Below are positions 1 through 6,404 of a stretch of DNA of 7,015 bases, one piece after another (position 1 is the first letter of the stretch; each line of letters begins with the position of its first letter). Source of the DNA: Bacteroidales bacterium. GTDB taxonomy: Bacteria; Bacteroidota; Bacteroidia; Bacteroidales; UBA932. A program made the translations under genes and the position numbers. The stretch spans positions 1 to 7,015 of the forward strand of contig JAFVDC010000019.1 of the NCBI GenBank assembly GCA_017478685.1. The letters are read 5' to 3'. The notes beneath the pieces are model-generated. The model did no database searches and was not told the origin of the DNA. It saw nothing but the letters and a program-made list of their open reading frames with translations.

Positions 1-94
1 CCTCGGAGTTCAGGACATCGTATGGAGGTGCTGCCACTTCAGTTACCAGATTCTTGGGCGGCCTTATTGCCGCAAAGGGTTTTACGCGTACCAT
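1..94 (-). CDS. DUF1015 family protein, N-terminal fragment (cut by window edge)
   Basis: Only the first 31 codons are present; the gene runs off the left edge. Reading leftward from the ATG at 94-92, the protein begins MVRVKPFAAIRPP, continues with KNLVTEVAAPPYDVLNSE, and stays open to base 1. The pattern KPF.A.RPP...V..V...PYDVLNSEE is the typical start of DUF1015 proteins (about 400 residues), which in Bacteroidota commonly follow serC and serA. The ATG lies 2 nt after the serA stop codon, so it is almost certainly co-transcribed and probably translationally coupled with serA. The biochemical role of DUF1015 is not established as far as I know; the context suggests a link to serine or phosphoserine metabolism, which is inference. 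Family assignment is confident because of the N-terminal signature and the position; function is unknown. Confidence 0.88.
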   Translation of the reverse strand, partial: MVRVKPFAAIRPPKNLVTEVAAPPYDVLNSE

Positions 95-96
95 AA

Positions 97-1017
97 CTAT
101 TTATTTACCTGGAATTTACGGTTACCTGTTGCAAAGAAGTCAACTATCTGGCGTGCTGCGGCAAGGCCGGCGTTCACATTGGCTTCGGATGTTTGGGCGC
201 CCATCTTCTTGGGCGTTGCAAACACCCTGTAGCCGAAGTTCTTGGTGAGGCGGTCGTAGTTGTCGGGCATCACGTCCGTGACATACTTGAGGTCTTCGCG
301 CTCGCTCAGAGCCTTGAACAGGCCTTCTTCATCAATGACCTCCTTGCGGGCGGTGTTCACAAGCGTTGCGCCCTTGGGCATACGCATTATAAGGTCATAG
401 CCGATGCTCTTGATGGTTGAAGGCAGGGCCGGAATGTGGATTGAGAGGTAGTCGGAATTTGCGTAGAGCTCTTCCACCGAATGGACAGGGGCGGCGCCTC
501 CCGCTACAATTTGCTCGTCTGTAAGGAAGGGGTCCAGGGCCGAAATTTCCATGCCGAGTGCACGGGCCTTCTGGCCAACCAGGCGGCCTACGTTGCCGTA
601 GGCCTGCACGCCGAGGCGCTTGCCCTGAAGTTCACTGCCCGTTGCGGGGGTGAAGTGGGTGCGGGCCATGAAAATCATGAGGCCCAGCGCAAGTTCTGCC
701 ACGGCGTTGGAGTTCTGGCCGGGGGTGTTCATGACAACTACGCCATGGGCCGTGGCGGCCTCAAGGTCCACGTTGTCGTAACCTGCGCCTGCGCGTACCA
801 CAATCTTTAGTTTGGGTGCCGCGTCAAGTACCTCTGCGGTCACTTTGTCGGAGCGGATGATAATGGCTTCGGCGTCTGCCACCGCAGCCACGAAGTCCGA
901 CTGTTCTGCATATTTTTCAAGTTTCACTACCTCATGGCCGGCGGCCTCAAGGATATCTGTGATGCCTTTTACGGCTGCCGCCGCAAAGGGCTTCTGGGTT
1001 GCGAGTAAAATTTTCAT
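97..1017 (-). CDS. serA: D-3-phosphoglycerate dehydrogenase, short lysine-type form
   Basis: This 306-residue cytosolic enzyme oxidises 3-phosphoglycerate to 3-phosphohydroxypyruvate with NAD, the first step of serine synthesis. It has the D-2-hydroxyacid dehydrogenase layout: substrate-domain segments RSDKVT (55-60) and AGAGYDNVD (76-84), NTPGQNSNAVAELALG (97-112), then the nucleotide-binding turn AYGNVG (139-144), where the first glycine of GxGxxG is alanine, and the NAD-ribose Asp162. The catalytic arginine is Arg224 in NTAR. The usual catalytic His of the TPH motif is Lys270 (ATPKKMGAQT), and no Glu occupies the usual acid position near 250-253 (VMPDNY). This matches the type III (IIIK) enzymes, as described for Entamoeba. 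There is no C-terminal ACT or ASB domain, so classical serine feedback through ACT is not expected. The ATG at 1017 shares its A with the serC stop (TAATG), and DUF1015 follows after 2 nt. Confidence 0.95.
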   Translation of the reverse strand: MKILLATQKPFAAAAVKGITDILEAAGHEVVKLEKYAEQSDFVAAVADAEAIIIRSDKVTAEVLDAAPKLKIVVRAGAGYDNVDLEAATAHGVVVMNTPGQNSNAVAELALGLMIFMARTHFTPATGSELQGKRLGVQAYGNVGRLVGQKARALGMEISALDPFLTDEQIVAGGAAPVHSVEELYANSDYLSIHIPALPSTIKSIGYDLIMRMPKGATLVNTARKEVIDEEGLFKALSEREDLKYVTDVMPDNYDRLTKNFGYRVFATPKKMGAQTSEANVNAGLAAARQIVDFFATGNRKFQVNK

Positions 1018-2093
1018 TACTTATGAAGTTTTTCAAATTCCTGCATGCAGTCTACAAGAGCCTCCACATCCTCAACGGAGCAGGCATTGTACAGGGAGGC
1101 GCGGAAACCACCCACGCTGCGGTGGCCCTTGATGCCCACCATTCCGCGTTCCTTAGCGAAGGCCATGAACTCGTCCTGGAGGCCTTCCTTGCCGGGAGCC
1201 ATCACAAAGCATACGTTCATGAGGGAACGGTCTTCAACCGCGGCGGTACCAACAAACATGGAGTTGCGGTCAATTTCGGCATAAAGGAGGCCGGCCTTCT
1301 TCTGGTTTATCTTCTGGATGGCCTCTACGCCGCCCATCTCCTTGATCCACCTCAGGGTTTCCTTCATGACAAAGATGTTGAACACGGGAGGGGTGTTGAA
1401 CATGGAGAGCTTGTCAATGTGGGTGCGGTAATCCAGCATGGTGGGGATGTGGCGGGTTACACGGCCGAGGGAGTCTTTCCTGATGATTGCGAAGACGACA
1501 CCTGCAGGGCCTACGTTCTTCTGGGCGCCGCCGTAAATGAGGTCGTATTTGGAAACGTCCACGGGGCGGGACATAATGTCCGACGACATGTCTGCGATAA
1601 GCGGGCAGGGGCAGTCAATGTCCTCTTTGATTTCCGTACCGTAAATGGTGTTGTTGGTGGTGATGTGGAGGTAGTCAAGGTCCTTGGGGATATCGAATCC
1701 CTTAGGGATATAGGTGTAGTTCTTGTCCTTGGAGCAGGCAATTGCGTATGCCTCTCCAATGCCCTGGGCCTCTACAAGGGCCTTGTGCGCCCATACGCCT
1801 GTGTCAAGGTAGGCGGCCTTCTTCTCAAGGTAGTTCATTGCCACATAGAGGAACTGCAGGGAGGCTCCGCCGCCAAGGAACACCACTTCATGGGTGTCCG
1901 GGATGTGGAGGAGTTCCTTCCACAGGGCACGGGTCTCATCCATTACGGCGTCCCATTCCTTGGTGCGGTGGGAGATGGAGATAAGGCTTATTCCGGTGCC
2001 GCTGAAATCCTTGAGAGCCTCAATGGCCTTGTCTATGGCAACCTGCGGGAGAAGGCAGGGGCCAGCATTGAAAACATGAACTTTTTTAGACAT
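1017..2093 (-). CDS. serC: Phosphoserine aminotransferase
   Basis: This 358-residue PLP enzyme converts 3-phosphohydroxypyruvate and glutamate to phosphoserine and 2-oxoglutarate, the second step of serine synthesis; homologues also act on the pyridoxine-pathway intermediate. It shows the SerC landmarks: FNAGPCLLP (8-16), the phosphate-contacting SHRT (41-44), the cofactor-phosphate loop GGGAS (74-78), Trp101 stacking on [13 protein letters not shown] (168-177), and the Schiff-base Lys192 in [12 protein letters not shown]. The C-terminal GFRASLYNA is also typical. Length is normal for the family (about 355-365). The ATG at 2093 is chosen because [12 protein letters not shown] is the usual start and no earlier in-frame start improves it. 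It is first in the serC-serA-DUF1015 run and lies 65 bp downstream of yigZ, so it could be read from the yigZ promoter or from an undetected one in that gap. No residue looks defective. Confidence 0.97.
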   Translation of the reverse strand: MSKKVHVFNAGPCLLPQVAIDKAIEALKDFSGTGISLISISHRTKEWDAVMDETRALWKELLHIPDTHEVVFLGGGASLQFLYVAMNYLEKKAAYLDTGVWAHKALVEAQGIGEAYAIACSKDKNYTYIPKGFDIPKDLDYLHITTNNTIYGTEIKEDIDCPCPLIADMSSDIMSRPVDVSKYDLIYGGAQKNVGPAGVVFAIIRKDSLGRVTRHIPTMLDYRTHIDKLSMFNTPPVFNIFVMKETLRWIKEMGGVEAIQKINQKKAGLLYAEIDRNSMFVGTAAVEDRSLMNVCFVMAPGKEGLQDEFMAFAKERGMVGIKGHRSVGGFRASLYNACSVEDVEALVDCMQEFEKLHK

Positions 2094-2158
2094 GATATTC
2101 GTGGTTAATAATTTTACGTTATTGTTGGCCGAAAGTTACGAATTATTATTGTGAAAAC
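2094..2158 (-). promoter_or_regulatory. serC leader with AT-rich imperfect inverted repeat
   Basis: The 65-bp gap between yigZ and serC contains an inverted repeat: TAATAATT at 2106-2113 matches AATTATTA at 2141-2148, and inside it CGT (2117-2119) matches ACG (2138-2140) after a 3-nt bulge on one side. The arms are too AT-rich, and lack a following T-run in the minus direction, to be a good intrinsic terminator. It could be an operator, a 5' leader structure or chance in AT-rich DNA. A partial -7 box (TAACTTTC on the minus strand, 2131-2138) lies inside it but has no convincing -33 partner. What is seen is the repeat; any regulatory role is inference. Confidence 0.25.
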
Positions 2159-2758
2159 CTATAATTCTTTCAATTCGGCCACATCTTTTAACTTTTCTTT
2201 AAAAATTTCATCCTGCGAAAGCCGCACCCTCACATTCATGGAACACTGTGCCGAAAAATCCTGTGAACTTTGAGGTATGTCCATGTCCTTGAGCACTTTC
2301 ATGACGGCGTTCATGCTAAGGTAATCGAAGGTGAGGCGGTAATTCACCCCGGCAACCTTAGTGATAACCGAAGCATTTGAAAGGGCGTCTGAAGTTGATG
2401 TCTTGTAGGCGCGGATGAGCCCCGGGATGCCAAGTTTGATGCCGCCGAAGTACCTTACCACCACAACAAGGATGTCGGAGAGGCCCATGGAGTCTATCTG
2501 CCCCAGGATGGGCCGTCCTGCACTGCCGGACGGCTCTCCGTCGTCCGATGCCCTCCAGACATCACCTTTGAGGCCCAGCCGGTATGCGTAGCAGTGATGC
2601 CGGGCGTCGTGGTATTCCTTCCGGAGCCCGGCAACAATCTCCTTTACAGCTTCTTCCGTCTCTACGGGAAAAGCCAGGGCGATGAACCGGGAGCCGTTGT
2701 CCTTGAAGAGCCCTTTGGACTCTCCGTCAATTGACCTGTATGTGTCTTCAATTGCCAC
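2159..2758 (-). CDS. yigZ: YigZ family protein (IMPACT/UPF0029)
   Basis: This is a 199-residue protein of the YigZ/IMPACT family. The N-terminal UPF0029 domain holds the family start EDTYRSIDGESKGLFKDNGS (4-23), then RFIALAFPV (24-32), ARHHCYAY (52-59), SDDGEPSGSAGRPIL (71-85) and the signature VVRYFGGIKLG..GLIRAY (100-118). The C-terminal part (about 140-199) fits the small DUF1949-like ferredoxin fold that many bacterial members carry. IMPACT in eukaryotes modulates the Gcn2 translation response; bacterial members have no settled role. The GTG at 2758-2756 is chosen over an upstream ATG (251-residue reading) because homologues begin just before EDTY, and the longer version would read through the divergent promoter and into the neighbouring gene. 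A minus-strand promoter ends 6 nt upstream, so the mRNA leader should be almost absent. TTG at 2767-2765 is the only nearby alternative. Confidence 0.9.
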   Translation of the reverse strand: MAIEDTYRSIDGESKGLFKDNGSRFIALAFPVETEEAVKEIVAGLRKEYHDARHHCYAYRLGLKGDVWRASDDGEPSGSAGRPILGQIDSMGLSDILVVVVRYFGGIKLGIPGLIRAYKTSTSDALSNASVITKVAGVNYRLTFDYLSMNAVMKVLKDMDIPQSSQDFSAQCSMNVRVRLSQDEIFKEKLKDVAELKEL

Positions 2759-2764
2759 TTTCCT

Positions 2765-2796
2765 CAAAAGTAATGTTTTTTGAGATAATTTGCAAT
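2765..2796 (-). promoter_or_regulatory. Bacteroidota-type promoter for yigZ
   Basis: On the minus strand the -7 box TACTTTTG (2772 to 2765) matches TAnnTTTG exactly, and ATTG (2796 to 2793) serves as the -33 box with a 20-bp spacer, within the range known for Bacteroidota primary sigma promoters. Counting from the box, transcription should begin near 2761, about 3 nt before the GTG at 2758. A GAGGA stretch just before the GTG resembles a Shine-Dalgarno site but is too close to it and would be largely upstream of the transcript start. The match is read directly; activity is inferred. Confidence 0.65.
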
Positions 2797-2822
2797 GAAA
2801 CCAATAAAAAGCGCTATCTTTG
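2789..2822 (+). promoter_or_regulatory. Bacteroidota-type promoter for the PRiA4-like gene and miaA
   Basis: The -7 box TATCTTTG (2815-2822) matches TAnnTTTG exactly. TTTG at 2789-2792 is a perfect -33 box, with a 22-bp spacer that is long but within the 17-23 bp reported for this phylum. The predicted transcript start falls at about 2826, the A of the ATG, so the message would be leaderless. The -33 box directly abuts that of the opposing yigZ promoter (2793-2796), so the two promoters overlap and polymerase is unlikely to occupy both at once. Confidence 0.65.
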
Positions 2823-2825
2823 GGT

Positions 2826-3368
2826 ATGGTTTTTAGAGTACGTGTAACCCTTGCCGGTATCAAGGGATTTTTCAGATTATACTTCATCAGCGGCGCTACA
2901 ACCCTGTATGACATTCACAAGCAGCTGCGCAGTGACCTTGAGTTCGCGCAGGACCAGATCATCATGTTCAAGGCCCTGGACGTTACGGGCGGCGTAGTTG
3001 CCCGCTACGGTCTCTTCGACCTTGGCAGCGGCACCGTAGACCGCGTTTCCCTTGAAGACACCGTAAAGGCCGGCACAGACTCCATGGTGTACTTCTATGA
3101 TGTCACCAACCGCAAAAGCGTCATCCTTACAATAGAAGGTGAGGCCGAAGGCGAAAAAGTGTCCGGGCTTGTCCTCAAGGAATCCAAGGGCCCCAACCCC
3201 ATCGAGTTCGAAAACGGCTATGTGGCCTATGAAGACCTCCCTGAGCGTCAGCGTTATCTCCCCGGAGAAGAACCCGACGACGAAGACTTCGACGACGACG
3301 AAGACGAGGAGGATGAAGAGTCCGGCTCAGACGAAGACGGAGAAGAAATCTACGACGAAAACGAGTAG
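2826..3368 (+). CDS. PRiA4_ORF3/TnpR-passenger-like protein with acidic tail
   Basis: This 180-residue protein resembles the pRiA4b ORF-3 family (IS1096 passenger TnpR family, PF07929). The start MVFRVRVTLAGIKGFFRLYF, the TLYDIHKQLRSDLEF segment (26-40) and the SMVYFYDV strand (86-93) follow the family pattern of a strand, a helix opening with LHxAI-like residues, and a YxYD-type strand. Despite the family name there is no transposase or recombinase catalytic signature, so it is probably a cellular protein of unknown role. The C-terminal 33 residues (148-180) contain 24 Asp or Glu, a disordered acidic tail. The ATG at 2826 is chosen because homologues start with M[VI]FR; an in-frame TTG at 2820 lies inside the -7 box. 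Its stop overlaps the miaA GTG by one base, and Bacteroides relatives of this gene also sit beside miaA as I recall. No signal peptide or membrane segment is visible. Confidence 0.8.
   Translation: MVFRVRVTLAGIKGFFRLYFISGATTLYDIHKQLRSDLEFAQDQIIMFKALDVTGGVVARYGLFDLGSGTVDRVSLEDTVKAGTDSMVYFYDVTNRKSVILTIEGEAEGEKVSGLVLKESKGPNPIEFENGYVAYEDLPERQRYLPGEEPDDEDFDDDEDEEDEESGSDEDGEEIYDENE
3276..3320 (+). repeat. Low-complexity GAC/GAA tract coding for the acidic tail
   Basis: The codons for residues 151-165 are almost all GAC, GAA, GAG or GAT, making a purine-rich triplet-like tract. It is in frame and explained by the acidic tail, but a near-repeat of this kind can change length by replication slippage in multiples of three. 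Confidence 0.6.
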
Positions 3369-4240
3369 TGCCACGGCGGGTTGAAATCATACTCGGCCCC
3401 ACCTGCGTAGGCAAATCGGCCTACGCAATTGAGCGTGCCCTGGAAGTGGGTTCACCCGTTATCAACTGCGACTCCCGCCAGATCTACAAAGAACTATGCA
3501 TTGGCACGGCCGCCCCTTCCAGAAGGGACATGGCCAGGGTCCGGCATTATTTCACCCGCTCAATCCCAATTTCCCGCAACTACACCGCCGGAATCTATGA
3601 GGCCGAAGCCCTTGAACTGGCGAACAGGCTGTTTGACAAGGGCCACGAAACCCTTGTAATGTGCGGCGGCTCAATGATGTACATAGATGCCTTCTGCTAT
3701 GGCCTGGACGACTTCCCGGAAGTTCCGCTCCAGCTCCGGCAGCACCTTATGGAGTGCCTGAGGGAAGACGGTGTCGAGTCACTGGCGTCGCAGCTGAAGG
3801 AACTGGACCCTGTGTCCTATGAGGAACTCGACCTCTCCAACGGCCAAAGGGTAATCCGCGCCCTTGAGGTGAGCATGTACACCGGACAGCCGTTTTCCTC
3901 CTTCAAAACCCGTGGCTTCAAGGAAAGGGACTTCGAGATAGTGAAAATCGGCCTTGAAAGGCCCAGGGAGGAACTTTACGAGCGCATAAACCAGCGTGTG
4001 CTCCAAATGATGAGCCGCGGCCTTGAGGCCGAAGCCCGCCGCATGCTCCCTTACCGTGACCTCCCTGCGCTCCAGACTGTGGGCTACAAGGAATTGTTCC
4101 AGTACTTCGACGGCGAATTCGACCGCGATGAGGCAGTGCGGCGCATCCAGGTAAACACCCGCCACTACGCCAAGCGCCAGCTCACCTGGTGGCGCCGGGA
4201 CCAAGCCATAAAGTGGATTAACCTATCTGAGCACCGTTGA
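3368..4240 (+). CDS. miaA: tRNA dimethylallyltransferase
   Basis: MiaA transfers a dimethylallyl group to N6 of adenosine 37 in tRNAs that read U-starting codons, the first step towards ms2i6A. This 290-residue protein has the full set of motifs: P-loop GPTCVGKS (10-17), the DSRQIY segment (35-40) with the general-base Asp35, IGTAAPS (45-51), GGSMMY (100-105), [11 protein letters not shown] (158-168), QTVGYKEL (236-243) and the C-terminal [15 protein letters not shown] (264-278). The length is normal. The GTG at 3368-3370 is the natural start: it overlaps the TAG of the preceding gene by one base and puts the P-loop at the usual distance from the N-terminus, which suggests translational coupling. 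The final 23 bp overlap the 3' end of metG on the other strand. Nothing in the catalytic core looks damaged. Confidence 0.96.
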   Translation: MPRRVEIILGPTCVGKSAYAIERALEVGSPVINCDSRQIYKELCIGTAAPSRRDMARVRHYFTRSIPISRNYTAGIYEAEALELANRLFDKGHETLVMCGGSMMYIDAFCYGLDDFPEVPLQLRQHLMECLREDGVESLASQLKELDPVSYEELDLSNGQRVIRALEVSMYTGQPFSSFKTRGFKERDFEIVKIGLERPREELYERINQRVLQMMSRGLEAEARRMLPYRDLPALQTVGYKELFQYFDGEFDRDEAVRRIQVNTRHYAKRQLTWWRRDQAIKWINLSEHR

Positions 4241-6404
4241 CAACGGCCTCCTGGGGGGTGATGAAGCGCATTTTGCCGTCTCCCTGCTTGGCCATGAGGA
4301 TCATTCCCTTTGACTCTATGCCGCGGATTACGCGCGGGGCAAGGTTTGCAAGGATGCAGATCTGCTTACCCACCATATCTTCCGGTGAATAATACTCTGC
4401 GATGCCGGAAACAATTGTGCGCTGGTCAATGCCGGTGTCAATTGTGAGTTTCAGGAGTTTGTCCGTCTTGGGAACGCGCTCTGCGGCAAGTACCGTTGCA
4501 GTACGGATATCCATTGCGCCGAAATCGTCGAAGGTGACCTCGGGCTTCTGGGGCTCAATCTTCTTTGCGGCCTCGGCGGCAGCCTTTGCGGCTTCGGCCT
4601 CCAAGCGGGCCTTCTTGATGGCCTCAAGACGCGCAATCTGGGCCTCGATCTCTGCGTCCTCGATCTTTCTGAACAGCAGCACCGCCTCTCCAAGCTGATG
4701 CCCGGCGGGAAGGAGTTCGGCGTTCCCCAGCATGTCCCAGCATAGTGTGATTTGAGATTTCTCGACTTCGCTCGAAATGACAGAAGGGGTGTGCACGGCC
4801 TTGCCTTCATCGGCCTTGTAGAAGTTCACGGTGGGCTTTCCTTCGCCGGCGCGGTAGTCGTGGCCGGCGTTCACGCCAACCCGCAGGATGTCGCGAAGTT
4901 TCTGGGCGCTGAACGGAGTGAACGGCTCAAAGGCGATTGCAAGGTCTGCGCATATCTGAAGGCAGGTGTAGAGGATGCTGGCGCAGCGGTCCATGTCCTC
5001 TTTGGCAACCTTCCAGGGCTCCATGTCGGAGATGTATTTGTTGCCTATGCGGGCCATGTTCATAGCCTCCTTCAGGGCCTCCCTGAAGTGGAAGGTCTCG
5101 ATATTCTTTTCAAGGGCTTCACGGCAGGGCTTCAGGGCCTCAAGCGTTTCGGCATCAACGGCTTCCGGCTTCCTGTTCTCGGGCACTGCACCGCCGAAAT
5201 ACTTGTGGGTGAGCACCACGGCGCGGTTTACGAAGTTGCCGAAGACGGCAAGAAGTTCTGAGTTGTTGCGGGCCTGGAAATCCTTCCAGGTGAAGTCGTT
5301 GTCCTTGGTTTCGGGGGCGTTGGCGGTAAGGACATACCTCATGACGTCCTCGCAGCCCGGGAACTGTTCCTCGTATTCATTCACCCAAACCGCCCAGTTG
5401 CGGGAAGTTGAAATCTTGTCTCCTTCAAGGTTCAGGAACTCATTGGAAGGTACGTTGTCCGGGAGGACATAGTCTCCGTAAGCCTTTAGCATTGAAGGGA
5501 ATACAATGCAGTGGAACACAATGTTGTCCTTGCCGATGAAATGCACCAGGCGGGTTTCAGGGTCCTTCCACCACTTTTCCCAGCTTTCCGGGAGAAGCTC
5601 CTTGGTGTTTGAAATATAGCCGATGGGGGCGTCGAACCAAACATACAGCACCTTGCCTTCGGCACCATCTACCGGAACGGGAACACCCCAGTCCAGGTCA
5701 CGGGTGACGGCACGGGGCTGCAGACCGCCGTCCAGCCAGCTCTTGCACTGGCCGTAAACGTTGGTTTTCCACTCCTTGTGCTGCTCCAGGATCCAGTCGC
5801 GGAGCCAGGGCTCGTACTTGTCAAGGGGCAGGTACCAGTGCTTGGTCTTCTTCTTTACGGGGGTGGACCCGCTGAGCTTGGATTTGGGGTTCAGGAGTTC
5901 TTCGGGGCTCAGGGTGCAGCCGCAGTTCTCGCACTGGTCTCCGTAGGCGTGAGGGTTGCCGCACTTGGGGCAGGTGCCCTCTATGAGGCGGTCCGTGAGG
6001 AACATGCGGGCCTTGTCGTCGTAGAGCTGCTCGGATTCCTTAGTAATGAAGTCATCCTGGTCATAGAGCTTGCGGAAAAACTCCGCGGCATTTTCGGCGT
6101 GGACCTCCGACGATGTGCGGGAATATATGTCAAAGTTAATCCCAAGGCCGGTGAAAGCGTCCTTCATTACACGATGGTATTTGTCCACAATGTCCTGTGG
6201 AGTCACGCCTTGCTCCCTTGCCTTGATGGTGATGGGAACGCCGTGTTCGTCGGATCCGCAGATGAAGAGGGCGTCTTCTCCGCGCATCCTCAGATAGCGG
6301 ACAAAGATGTCTCCGGGAATATATGCTCCTGCAAGGTGGCCGATATGAACCGGGCCGTTGGCGTAGGGGAGTGCGCAAGTCACTAGGGTCCTTTTGTAAC
6401 TCAT
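4218..6404 (-). CDS. metG: Methionyl-tRNA synthetase with C-terminal tRNA-binding domain
   Basis: This 728-residue class I synthetase charges tRNA-Met in the cytoplasm. It carries HIGH (20-23) after PYANGPV, a zinc knuckle with Cys145, Cys148, Cys158 and Cys161, the methionine-site segment [14 protein letters not shown] (252-265), and KISTS (330-334) in place of KMSKS, as is usual for Bacteroidota. The helical anticodon-binding domain spans about 375-510. An Ala/Glu/Lys-rich, probably helical linker (about 586-620) leads to an EMAP/Trbp111-type OB fold (624-728; [48 protein letters not shown]), which gives dimerisation and tRNA binding. Residues 541-552 ([12 protein letters not shown]) are encoded by a repeat-like palindromic sequence and look like an insertion at a non-catalytic site. 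The ATG at 6404 shares a base with the dnaG stop (TAATG). The stop lies inside the 3' end of miaA. Confidence 0.97.
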   Translation of the reverse strand: MSYKRTLVTCALPYANGPVHIGHLAGAYIPGDIFVRYLRMRGEDALFICGSDEHGVPITIKAREQGVTPQDIVDKYHRVMKDAFTGLGINFDIYSRTSSEVHAENAAEFFRKLYDQDDFITKESEQLYDDKARMFLTDRLIEGTCPKCGNPHAYGDQCENCGCTLSPEELLNPKSKLSGSTPVKKKTKHWYLPLDKYEPWLRDWILEQHKEWKTNVYGQCKSWLDGGLQPRAVTRDLDWGVPVPVDGAEGKVLYVWFDAPIGYISNTKELLPESWEKWWKDPETRLVHFIGKDNIVFHCIVFPSMLKAYGDYVLPDNVPSNEFLNLEGDKISTSRNWAVWVNEYEEQFPGCEDVMRYVLTANAPETKDNDFTWKDFQARNNSELLAVFGNFVNRAVVLTHKYFGGAVPENRKPEAVDAETLEALKPCREALEKNIETFHFREALKEAMNMARIGNKYISDMEPWKVAKEDMDRCASILYTCLQICADLAIAFEPFTPFSAQKLRDILRVGVNAGHDYRAGEGKPTVNFYKADEGKAVHTPSVISSEVEKSQITLCWDMLGNAELLPAGHQLGEAVLLFRKIEDAEIEAQIARLEAIKKARLEAEAAKAAAEAAKKIEPQKPEVTFDDFGAMDIRTATVLAAERVPKTDKLLKLTIDTGIDQRTIVSGIAEYYSPEDMVGKQICILANLAPRVIRGIESKGMILMAKQGDGKMRFITPQEAVVNGAQIG
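4754..4783 (-). repeat. Dispersed palindromic repeat-like element inserted in metG
   Basis: Read on the minus strand, the core starts CTGTCATTTCGAGCGAAG and continues with TCGAGAAATCTC. TCGA pairs with TCGA around a 6-nt loop (GCGAAG), and flanking TT/AA pair across a one-base bulge, giving a small imperfect hairpin. From memory, this string is a common dispersed, usually intergenic repeat in Bacteroidota and some other genomes, known from spurious ORFs with peptides such as SFRAKSRNL; the reading at 4751-4780 in another frame gives just that peptide. Here it lies wholly within the metG frame and encodes [12 protein letters not shown] without a stop. Only this copy occurs in the window, so repeat status rests on recollection. 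Confidence 0.65.

Noticed and set aside
999..2108. Long plus-strand open frame (369 codons) opposite serC
   Set aside because: The minus strand encodes a complete SerC with all motifs; the plus frame has no recognisable domain and is an antisense shadow of GC-biased codons.
2131..2138. TAACTTTC as a -7 box for serC
   Set aside because: The last base differs from TAnnTTTG and there is no TTG at a suitable distance upstream, so it is not listed as a promoter.
2820..2825. TTG at 2820 as start of the PRiA4-like gene
   Set aside because: It lies inside the -7 promoter box and adds only two residues; homologues begin at the following MVFR.
2759..2914. Longer YigZ reading starting at 2914 (251 residues)
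   Set aside because: The extra 52 residues do not resemble the family N-terminus, they cross the yigZ promoter, and they overlap the coding start of the divergent gene; the family start EDTY lies just after the GTG at 2758.
4726..4743. Two copies of CCCAGCAT with a 10-bp period beside the metG repeat
   Set aside because: They encode the conserved CWDMLG region, so coding constraint explains the sequence; two 8-bp copies are weak evidence for a tandem repeat.
4745..4793. CACAC direct repeats (4745-4749 and 4789-4793) as target-site duplication of the metG insert
   Set aside because: The copies are 44 bp apart, which is not a multiple of three, so a simple insertion with this duplication would have broken the metG frame; a 5-bp match of low complexity is likely chance.
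5778..6386. Plus-strand open frame of 202 codons opposite the metG 5' half
   Set aside because: It lies fully within the catalytic domain of MetG and shows no family signature.
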